DNA of 15,370 nucleotides from JBBDXA01 sp040902585. Its GTDB lineage: Bacteria > Planctomycetota > Phycisphaerae > Phycisphaerales > Phycisphaeraceae. The position numbers were made by a program, and so were the translations under genes. The notes beneath the pieces are model-generated. The model saw nothing but the letters and a program-made list of their open reading frames with translations, did no database searches and was not told the DNA's origin. Shown here piece by piece: positions 6,199 to 13,491 of this stretch; the first letter of the stretch is position 1, and each line of letters starts with the position of its first letter. Location: positions 1-15,370 of the forward strand of contig JBBDXA010000211.1 in the NCBI GenBank assembly GCA_040902585.1. The letters run 5' to 3'.

Positions 6199-7707
6199 TC
6201 ATGAAACAGGGTTTTCCTCATCGTCGGGCATGGTCCAAGCATCTACCTCCGGCATATCAGCAGTTCCCGAATCTGCGACCGCTTCGCGCTCCCGGCCAAC
6301 TTTCCCCGCTCGCTTCGCTGCCTGGTGTGGATTGCCCCTGCGTAGCTGGTACTTGGTTCCCTTGAGATCACGATGCAGGCTAGTCGCGCTGCGCTTGAGT
6401 CCTGTGTCCTTCTCCAGCGCCTTTGACATCTCTTCGTAGGTTCCGTCGAATCCTCCACGACTTTGCAACCAGCCGATGACAAGGTCTCGCTGGGCATCGG
6501 CTTTGAGCCGCGATCCCGAGTCGGCCCGTTGTTTCTTCCCTGAAGTTGCGACATCTCTCGTCTCGGGGGCCGCCCGCTCGAACTCGTCACGCATCAGGGA
6601 AATCACTGCGTCCACCTCCCACCGTATTGCTATTGGATCAGTGACTGCCGGCGAAGTTAGGTCGCGGATCGCGTTGATACCTCTGTACGCCCATTGAAGG
6701 AGATTCGGATCGTCACTAGCTGCCTGTTCAGCCCACTCAGGTGCTCGATGCGTTTGCATGTCATAGTCGAACGGTGCCCACTGCATGAAGCAAACCTGAT
6801 ACAGCTCTCGCAATACATCGATCGACACTGCCAAAGCTGAATTGCCAGCGCGCCCAAGGAATCTTGTTCCTGGATTGTCCTGCCACCACTCTGGAACTTG
6901 GGGAGGTAGTGGAGCCGCAATCGCCTGCATGGGGCGGAAGTCCACCGCAGACGAACCGTGGAATAGACGATGCAAACTTACGCGAATGCGACAATGAATG
7001 GCCACGAACTCAGCGCTAATCCAATAGGCTTCGCCTATCCCCAACTTGCGAAGTGTTTCCTCCATGATCAGGAGTGCGGGTACCCTGGTCGCAAGCACAC
7101 GAAGGCCACTGAGTGTGGGCCAATGCAGTCTCATTCGTTCCCGAAACTCAGGATTCTTTAGCCCTGCGATTGCAACTTGCCCCACCTCATCCCACGCCGG
7201 GGGATTGTCCAGCTCTTCATTTGCTTGTTTCCATTGCGTTGCAAGGACCGCAGTCACTGGAGGTGACTTTGTCTTCGATGGGTCTGCCGGCGCTTTCGTG
7301 TCCGCAACGCCCTCAAATGCCCGTAGCCGATTCAACATCTTCCAGGAGGAGGAGTGGTGCTGCTCAAACTCATGCACAACATCGGCCGGTGCGCCGCCCC
7401 GCGATGAGATGGGGTGCGCCCAGCCATTTGCCCAGCTCCCTCGCAGCCGACGGGCCATGAGACTAAGTGCCGTCCGGAGATCAGCCACTTCCTTGGGAAC
7501 CTCATCGCGCCAGACCGGTTGGAGCGCCTTTGATAATGTCCCCGCGTCGTTGAAGCATTTTTTGAGGGCGGCGATCGTTCTGTTTCGCAGGTCGGCGAAC
7601 GGCTTTAGGTAACTCCCGTGTACGTCGCGCGCCGGCTCTGATTCAAGCTGCGTCACCATCTCCAACGCAGATTGAAGCGCCGAATTGAAATCGGAGAGTG
7701 TCGTCAC
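6199..7707 (-). CDS. unknown 502-residue protein with winged-helix-like C-terminal region
   Basis: I do not recognise this family. The protein starts at GTG 7707, six bases after AGGGA, a reasonable ribosome-binding site. Residues 1-135 are mostly helical-looking and tryptophan-containing (LRGSWANGWAHP), 136-150 form a charged Pro/Lys linker, and about 150-380 form a second large region (EWWQDNPGTRFLGRAG, VCFMQWAPFDYDMQ). After a basic linker (385-405), residues 405-457 (RDLVIGWLQSRGG, YEEMSKALEKDTGLKRSATS) resemble a winged helix, followed by a basic then acidic tail. There is no signal peptide or membrane segment. It is transcribed away from the restriction operon and separated from the excisionase genes by the CATTTCA region. 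A DNA-binding regulator or a separate cargo protein are both possible. Confidence 0.75.
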   Translation of the reverse strand: MTTLSDFNSALQSALEMVTQLESEPARDVHGSYLKPFADLRNRTIAALKKCFNDAGTLSKALQPVWRDEVPKEVADLRTALSLMARRLRGSWANGWAHPISSRGGAPADVVHEFEQHHSSSWKMLNRLRAFEGVADTKAPADPSKTKSPPVTAVLATQWKQANEELDNPPAWDEVGQVAIAGLKNPEFRERMRLHWPTLSGLRVLATRVPALLIMEETLRKLGIGEAYWISAEFVAIHCRIRVSLHRLFHGSSAVDFRPMQAIAAPLPPQVPEWWQDNPGTRFLGRAGNSALAVSIDVLRELYQVCFMQWAPFDYDMQTHRAPEWAEQAASDDPNLLQWAYRGINAIRDLTSPAVTDPIAIRWEVDAVISLMRDEFERAAPETRDVATSGKKQRADSGSRLKADAQRDLVIGWLQSRGGFDGTYEEMSKALEKDTGLKRSATSLHRDLKGTKYQLRRGNPHQAAKRAGKVGREREAVADSGTADMPEVDAWTMPDDEENPVS

Positions 7708-7737
7708 AGTTGGTCCCTAATTGGCCGCAAGGATTGA

Positions 7738-7757
7738 TGCCGATCAGTGCCGATCAG
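7738..7757. repeat. tandem 10-bp repeat in the divergent promoter region
   Basis: TGCCGATCAG occurs twice head to tail between the divergent genes at 7707 (minus) and 7852 (plus). The 144-bp gap must hold promoters for both directions, although I could not assign clear -10/-35 boxes. Two sites one helical turn apart would suit a dimeric regulator. Confidence 0.5.
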
Positions 7758-7851
7758 CGCCTTTTCGGTATCTTATCGCATGCGCCCAGCCGCAGACTTG
7801 GCGTGATGGTTGACCGTGTTGGTCGCCGTGGACATTCACCATGTACAACGA

Positions 7852-10686
7852 ATGACGCCATACCACTCTCAGTTCTGGGCGCATGCGCTAACCCTAAAGG
7901 GCGCGTCAGGAAGTATCGAGAACCTGTCTCGCTCGATCTCCAACGCTCGTGTTGATCTCAATCCCCATCAAGTCGAAGCCGCTCTCTTCGCCCTTCGCTC
8001 GCCGCTTTCCAAAGGTGCCCTGCTTGCAGATGAGGTGGGCCTTGGCAAAACCATCGAGGCCGGCATCGTGCTGGCGCAGAAGTGGGCCGAGCGCCATCGC
8101 AAGGTGCTGCTGATCCTCCCGGCCACGCTCCGCAAGCAGTGGCAGCAAGAGCTTCAGACCAAGTTTTACCTTCCCACCGTGGTCCTCGATTCGCGGGCAT
8201 TCAATCAAGCCATTGCTGGTGGCGAGGCTAATCCGTTCGACGTTAATGATCGGATCGTCCTCGTTTCGTATCAGTTCGCCGCCGCCAAAGCGCAGGAAAT
8301 CGCCGGCGTGCCTTGGGACATGGTGGTGGTGGACGAAGCGCATCGCCTTCGGAATGTGTTCAAGCCCAACGCGAAGACCGCGCGGCGAATCGCTGATGCC
8401 ATTGGCCAAGCCCCGAAACTCCTGCTCACTGCCACGCCCCTCCAGAACTCGCTCATGGAGCTTTACGGGTTGGTCAGTCTCATCGACGATCATGTCTTCG
8501 GTGATGCCGATTCCTTCCGCGATCAATTCATCCGCTCCAGCGACGAGACGATTCGCAACTCACTCCTTCGAGACAGGCTCGCGCCCCTCTGCGCTCGAAC
8601 GCTTCGCAAGCAGGTTGTCGAATACATCCCTTTCACGAAGCGCATCCCGATCACACAGGACTTTCGTCCCAGTGATGACGAGTTTCGACTTTACGAAGAA
8701 ATCTCTGCCTACCTTCAGCGGGACTCTCTGATTGCGCTCCCCGCCAGCCAGCGCAAGCTCGTCACCCTGGTCCTCCGCAAACTACTTGCCTCATCGACAT
8801 TCGCCATCGCCGGGACACTTCGCCGATTGGTCTACCGGCTGGAACGGCTGAAAGAAGAACTCGAACTCCTCAGTGATGACGACATCGAGGGAGTGGACGA
8901 ACTTGAGGATGAGTTGCTTGAAGCGGAAGGCGACGACGATTCCACGGACGAGAAGCCTGAGATTGACCCCATTCAACTCGCGACGGAACTCGAAGAACTC
9001 CGCCGATTTGCCGTTGACGCCGAAAACATCCGCGCCAATGCGAAAGGCGATGCGCTGATACCCGCCCTCCGCACCGCCTTTGAGCGTGCCACCCTCCTGG
9101 GTTCCGCACGCAAGGCGCTCATCTTCACGGAATCGCGCCGCACACAGCAATATCTCTTCGACTTGCTCGCGGCCAACGGATACGAAGGCCAATTGGTGAT
9201 GATGAACGGATCGAATACCGATCCTGCTTCGCGCGCGATCTATGACCAGTGGCTTGCTCGTCACCAAGGCCAGGACATTGTCAGCGGCTCGCGGCCGGTG
9301 GATATGAAGGCTGCCATCGTCGAACACTTCGAGCATCACGCATCGATCATGATCGCCACGGAAGCGGCCGCAGAAGGCGTGAATCTCCAATTTTGCAGCC
9401 TGGTCGTCAACTTCGATCTGCCGTGGAATCCGCAGCGCGTTGAGCAGCGCATCGGGCGCTGCCATCGGTATGGCCAGAAGCATGACGTGGTCGTACTCAA
9501 CTTCATCAACACGCGCAACGAAGCCGACCAGCGCGTCTATGAGCTTCTCAGTGAAAAGTTCAATCTCTTCAGTGGTGTCTTTGGGGCCAGCGATGAGGTG
9601 CTGGGCACAATCGAATCCGGTGTGGACATCGAGCGGCGGATCGCCCAGGTTTACCAGACCTGTCGCAACGCGCAGGAGATCACCGCCGCCTTCGACAAGC
9701 TCCAGCGCGAACTCGAAGAACAGATTCAGGCCCGCATGGCCGTCACTCGCAAATCCCTCCTTGAGCATTTCGATCAGGATGTCAGCGAGCGACTTCGGAT
9801 CAACCGCGACAAGACGCTCGAAACCTTGAACGAACGCGAACGCTGGCTTCTGGAACTGGCGCGAACCGAACTTCGCGGACAGGCATCGTTCGATTCCGAT
9901 CAGCCGCGATTCCTCTACCACGGCACCGAAGCAGCGCCCGGTCACTACCACCTTGATTGGAAAGCCGCCGAAAAGAATGGTGATTCCTTCTTCCGGCCCG
10001 ATCATCCGCTCGCCGTCAAGGTCATTCAGCGGGCGATTAGTCGCAGCCTGCCCGCCGCAACGATCACGCTCGACTACTCAGGTTATGGTCAGGTCGTCAG
10101 CGTCTTGAAACCGCTCGTAGGATCATCCGGCTGGCTTGAAATTTCCAAGCTCACCATCGAATCCCTCGACCTCGAAGAGTTTCTGATCCTTGCGGCAACC
10201 ACGGACACCGGACAGCCGCTTGACGAGGAAATGTGTCGCAAGCTCCTCCTTCTGCCGGCCAAGGTCGCGGAATCGCCTCCGCGCGAAGCGCACGACATGA
10301 CCGCCCATCGTGACCGCGAACTGCAGGCGCGAGTTCAAGAGGTCGAAGCGCGAAACGCCCGCTTCTTCGATGAAGAGGTCGTCAAACTCGATCGCTGGTC
10401 CGACGACCTGAAACAAGGCTTGGAGCGCGAGATCAAAGAGATTGACAAACTCATTCGCGAAGCCCGCAAGACGGCAGCCTTAGCCGCTTCGCTGCGAGAC
10501 AAGCTGGACGCCCAAAAGTCGATCAAGGCACTCGAAGGTCAGCGCAATACCCGCCGCCGCGAGCTATTCGATTCTCAAGACAAGATCGACCTGCAACGCG
10601 ATGGCCTGATCGCCAAGGTCGAAGGCCAGTTGCAGCAACGGCAGTTTGTGAAGACGTTATTCTCCGTCCGCTGGACGATCGTCTGA
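7852..10686 (+). CDS. SNF2-family DEAD/DEAH-box helicase of a restriction-type locus
   Basis: From ATG 7852 the protein has 944 residues. A longer frame starts at TTG 7810, but the conserved N-terminus (TPYHSQFWAHALTL, then VDLNPHQVEAALF) fits the ATG. Superfamily 2 motifs are all present: Walker A ADEVGLGKT (59-67), DEAH (161-164), TATP (193-196), and a C-terminal helicase domain with ATEAAAEGVN and QRIGRCHRYGQ (532-542). An acidic insert lies at about 340-372. The last 130 residues are charged and probably coiled-coil. These features define a SNF2/RapA-like ATP-driven DNA translocase. Close relatives commonly sit beside Mod and Res genes of type III-like systems. It starts the plus-strand operon, 38 bp before the BRO-N gene. 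Its exact role in restriction is inferred; translocation or remodelling of foreign DNA is plausible. Confidence 0.9.
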   Translation: MTPYHSQFWAHALTLKGASGSIENLSRSISNARVDLNPHQVEAALFALRSPLSKGALLADEVGLGKTIEAGIVLAQKWAERHRKVLLILPATLRKQWQQELQTKFYLPTVVLDSRAFNQAIAGGEANPFDVNDRIVLVSYQFAAAKAQEIAGVPWDMVVVDEAHRLRNVFKPNAKTARRIADAIGQAPKLLLTATPLQNSLMELYGLVSLIDDHVFGDADSFRDQFIRSSDETIRNSLLRDRLAPLCARTLRKQVVEYIPFTKRIPITQDFRPSDDEFRLYEEISAYLQRDSLIALPASQRKLVTLVLRKLLASSTFAIAGTLRRLVYRLERLKEELELLSDDDIEGVDELEDELLEAEGDDDSTDEKPEIDPIQLATELEELRRFAVDAENIRANAKGDALIPALRTAFERATLLGSARKALIFTESRRTQQYLFDLLAANGYEGQLVMMNGSNTDPASRAIYDQWLARHQGQDIVSGSRPVDMKAAIVEHFEHHASIMIATEAAAEGVNLQFCSLVVNFDLPWNPQRVEQRIGRCHRYGQKHDVVVLNFINTRNEADQRVYELLSEKFNLFSGVFGASDEVLGTIESGVDIERRIAQVYQTCRNAQEITAAFDKLQRELEEQIQARMAVTRKSLLEHFDQDVSERLRINRDKTLETLNERERWLLELARTELRGQASFDSDQPRFLYHGTEAAPGHYHLDWKAAEKNGDSFFRPDHPLAVKVIQRAISRSLPAATITLDYSGYGQVVSVLKPLVGSSGWLEISKLTIESLDLEEFLILAATTDTGQPLDEEMCRKLLLLPAKVAESPPREAHDMTAHRDRELQARVQEVEARNARFFDEEVVKLDRWSDDLKQGLEREIKEIDKLIREARKTAALAASLRDKLDAQKSIKALEGQRNTRRRELFDSQDKIDLQRDGLIAKVEGQLQQRQFVKTLFSVRWTIV

Positions 10687-10724
10687 TCGATACCGACCCG
10701 CAACACAAGCATGAGGATGCGCCG

Positions 10725-11735
10725 ATGCCCGACGACACGAAATCTCCTCCCCAGCCCGCGCATGATCCCGATCCGAACGAGCCGGGCCACGGCCATTTGG
10801 TCGTCTTCGGCGGCAAGCAGATTCGCCGCCGTTTTCACGAGGGCGAATGGCACTTCTCCGTGGTGGACATCATCGCGGCTCTGACGGAGAGCGCAGCGCC
10901 CAATAAATACTGGACGGCAATGAAAGCGCGTGAGAAATCAAGCGAGATTGAGTTGTCTACACTTTGTAGACAACTGAAATTAACCGCTGCCGACGGCAAG
11001 AGTTACGCCACGGAAACCGTGAACACCAAAAACGCTTTCCGCATCATTCAGTCCATCCCCAGCCCCAAGGCCGAACCGTTCAAGCAGTGGCTTGCCCAAG
11101 TCGGTTACGAGCGCGTTCAGGAGATCGAAAACCCCGAACTCGCCACTCAGCGAACCCGCGAAATCTACAAGGCCAAGGGCTATCCCGACGATTGGATCGA
11201 AAAGCGGATGCGCGGCATTATGATCCGCGAGCAACTTACTGGCGAATGGCAGAATCGCGGCATCCTGGAGCAGAAGGAATATGCCATCCTCACCGCCGAA
11301 ATCTCCAAGGCCACGTTCGGCGTGACACCGACGGAGTACAAAAAACTCAAAGGCCTCAAACGCGAAAACCTGCGCGACCATATGACCGACTTGGAGCTTA
11401 TTTTCTCCATGCTCGGTGAAGCCTCCACCACGGAAATCGCTCGCAACAAGGACGCCCAGGGCTTCATCCAAAACCGGGATGCCGCCCGCGAGGGCGGCGC
11501 TGTCGCCGGCACGGCGAGGAAACAACTGGAGACCAAGTCCGGGCGCAAAGTCGTTACGCGGGGCAACTACCTGGCAGATTCAACCCCGCTCAAGGTGTTG
11601 CCACCCCAAACCCCCGCGCCCACGAAACCCGCCCCGACTCTGCCAGCCAAGTCCCTGCCGCCGGCCCCCAAAGCTTCAACGCCCAAAGCCCCACCTCCGC
11701 CGGGCGGTCGCGCCGGCCCAAAAGCAACGGACTGA
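10725..11735 (+). CDS. BRO-N domain / DinD-like protein
   Basis: This 336-residue protein starts at ATG 10725 after GAGGA. The N-terminal BRO-N domain (about 24-130) contains RRRFHEGEWHFSVVDIIAAL and IIQSIPSPKAEPFKQWLAQV, typical of BRO/antirepressor proteins. The middle part (about 135-285), ending in GGAVAGTARKQLETKSGR, matches the layout of DNA-damage-inducible protein D (DinD). The last 45 residues are proline/alanine-rich and probably disordered. BRO-N proteins bind DNA, and DinD of E. coli inhibits RecA filaments; whether this one does either is not shown. It lies between the SNF2 helicase and the methyltransferase in one operon, so it may regulate or modulate the system. A perfect inverted repeat lies inside the coding region at 10951-10975. 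Confidence 0.85.
   Translation: MPDDTKSPPQPAHDPDPNEPGHGHLVVFGGKQIRRRFHEGEWHFSVVDIIAALTESAAPNKYWTAMKAREKSSEIELSTLCRQLKLTAADGKSYATETVNTKNAFRIIQSIPSPKAEPFKQWLAQVGYERVQEIENPELATQRTREIYKAKGYPDDWIEKRMRGIMIREQLTGEWQNRGILEQKEYAILTAEISKATFGVTPTEYKKLKGLKRENLRDHMTDLELIFSMLGEASTTEIARNKDAQGFIQNRDAAREGGAVAGTARKQLETKSGRKVVTRGNYLADSTPLKVLPPQTPAPTKPAPTLPAKSLPPAPKASTPKAPPPPGGRAGPKATD
10951..10975. repeat. perfect 11-bp inverted repeat inside the BRO-N gene
   Basis: AGTTGTCTACA (10951-10961) and its exact reverse complement (10965-10975) flank the loop CTT. It encodes the residues around ELSTLCRQLKL and uses codons such as TCT, ACA, AGA and, just after, TTA that differ from the GC-rich choices around it. Confidence 0.8.
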
Positions 11736-11799
11736 ACTCGATCCGACGCGCCGGCCATGTCCTTCCGCAAGATCACCGTTTGATGACAGAGAACAACCG

Positions 11800-13491
11800 A
11801 TGGCCAACGGCAAGACCAAACTCGAACTGACATGGATCGGCAAGGAGAACCGGCACAAGCTGGAGCCGCGCGTCCTGCTCGAAGACCCGCAGCGAAGCTA
11901 TCACGCCAAGCAGCGCGTCACCGATCACGATCACTTCGACAACCGCTTGATCTTCGGCGACAACCTTCTGGCGCTTAAAGCGCTCGAAGCTGAGTTCGCG
12001 GGGAAGATCAAGTGCATCTACATCGATCCGCCGTACAACACGGGATCAGCCTTCACGCACTATGACGATGGCGTTGAACATTCCCTCTGGCTCTCAATGA
12101 TGCGCGACCGACTGGAGATTTTGCGGCGGTTACTTGCGCAGGATGGGTCGATCTGGGTGACGCTGGACGACAACGAGTGCCACTACGCGAAGGTCATGTT
12201 GGATGAGGTCTTCGGTAGAGCCAACTTTGTTACAACCGTGATTTGGCAGAAAATTTACACGATTAAAAACTCTGCACGACAGTTCTCTAGCATGCACGAT
12301 TACCTTTTGGTGTACGCCAAGGACGGAACTTCATGGATACCGAATCGACTCGCTCGCGCGGAGAAGCAGGACAAGGCATACAAGAACCCGGACAACGACT
12401 CGCGTGGGCCTTGGAAGGCAACGCCGCTCCATGCTCGCAATCCCTACAACGCGGGACGCTATGAAATCGTGAGCCCAAACGGTCGTCGATTCCTTCCACC
12501 CTCAGGAACTTACTGGCGCATCTCCGTGAGCAGCTACGAAGAGATGCTCGCTGACAATCGAATTTGGTGGGGGCAGGGTGGTGATAGTGTTCCGTCTCAG
12601 AAGCGATTCCTGAGCGAGGTCAAGGAGGGCGTTACGCCATCGACACTCTGGCTACACACAGAGGCGGGACACAACGGAGAAGCCAAGAACGAACTACGCG
12701 CGCTGTTGTCAAATGCAGAGGAGATGTTTATCACTCCGAAACCCGAGCGGCTTATCCATCAAGTGGTGCAGGCTGCAACAAACCCTGGGGACTGGGTTCT
12801 GGACTCCTTCGCCGGTTCCGGCACGACCGGTGCCGTCGCCCACAAGATGAGCCGGCGCTGGATCATGGTCGAACTCGGCGAGCATTGTCACACGCACATC
12901 ATCCCGCGCTTGACGAAGGTCATCGATGGAGCCGATCCCGGCGGCGTGACCGAAGCGACCGGCTGGAAAGGCGGCGGTGGCTTCCGGTATTACAAGCTCG
13001 CGCCATCGCTCCTGGAGAAAGACCAGTTCGACAACTGGATCATCAGCAAGAAGCACAACCCCGCCATGCTCGCCGAGGCGATGTGCAAGCTCGAAGGCTT
13101 CAGCTACGCCCCCAGCGAGACGGACTACTGGCAGCATGGCCGGTCATCGGAGCAGGATTTTATTTACGTGACGACGCAGACGCTGACCCGCGCCCAGCTC
13201 GCGCAATTGAGCGACGCGGTGGGCGATCAGCGGACGCTCCTCATCTGCTGCGGGGCTTACAGGGCCAAGCCCGATACCTTTCCCAATCTCACGCTCAAGA
13301 AGATTCCCAAGGCGGTGATGCAGAAGTGCGAATGGGGCCGCGACGATTACAGCCTGCAAATCGCCGACCTGCCCCCGGCTCCCGAGGCGGAGCCTGCCGA
13401 GAAGCCCGCGCCGTTGCCTGCGGGCGAGGCACGCAAGAAGCGAAAGCAGCTCGTCCAGACACCGAGCCTGTTCGGCCAGGAGACTGAGTGA
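11800..13491 (+). CDS. mod: type III (beta-class) N6-adenine DNA methyltransferase, Mod subunit
   Basis: This 563-residue enzyme transfers methyl groups from S-adenosylmethionine to adenine and provides the recognition specificity. ATG 11800 is chosen because MANGKTKLELTWIGKENRHK is the family N-terminus; the open frame extends further upstream, out of frame with the BRO-N gene, with no family match. The catalytic motif DPPYNTG is at 76-82, and the AdoMet-binding FAGSGTTG at 337-344; this order is that of beta-class Mod proteins. The region between (about 140-325) is the target-recognition domain and has lower GC than its surroundings. The C-terminal part (about 395-540) is an extension. The ribosome-binding site is weak. 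The stop TGA shares its A with the ATG of the Res gene, showing tight coupling. Confidence 0.92.
   Translation: MANGKTKLELTWIGKENRHKLEPRVLLEDPQRSYHAKQRVTDHDHFDNRLIFGDNLLALKALEAEFAGKIKCIYIDPPYNTGSAFTHYDDGVEHSLWLSMMRDRLEILRRLLAQDGSIWVTLDDNECHYAKVMLDEVFGRANFVTTVIWQKIYTIKNSARQFSSMHDYLLVYAKDGTSWIPNRLARAEKQDKAYKNPDNDSRGPWKATPLHARNPYNAGRYEIVSPNGRRFLPPSGTYWRISVSSYEEMLADNRIWWGQGGDSVPSQKRFLSEVKEGVTPSTLWLHTEAGHNGEAKNELRALLSNAEEMFITPKPERLIHQVVQAATNPGDWVLDSFAGSGTTGAVAHKMSRRWIMVELGEHCHTHIIPRLTKVIDGADPGGVTEATGWKGGGGFRYYKLAPSLLEKDQFDNWIISKKHNPAMLAEAMCKLEGFSYAPSETDYWQHGRSSEQDFIYVTTQTLTRAQLAQLSDAVGDQRTLLICCGAYRAKPDTFPNLTLKKIPKAVMQKCEWGRDDYSLQIADLPPAPEAEPAEKPAPLPAGEARKKRKQLVQTPSLFGQETE

Noticed and set aside
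8791..10005. Long open frame (404 codons) on the minus strand
   Set aside because: It is antisense to the SNF2 helicase, whose motifs are complete over the same bases. The frame is open because of the GC-rich codon pattern of the real gene.
10980..11525. Open frame of 181 codons antisense to the BRO-N gene
   Set aside because: The plus-strand protein matches BRO-N/DinD throughout, so this is a shadow frame.
11416..11799. Extension of the mod open frame upstream of ATG 11800
   Set aside because: It overlaps the end of the BRO-N gene in another frame, is rich in Pro/Arg, and the Mod family N-terminus begins at 11800.
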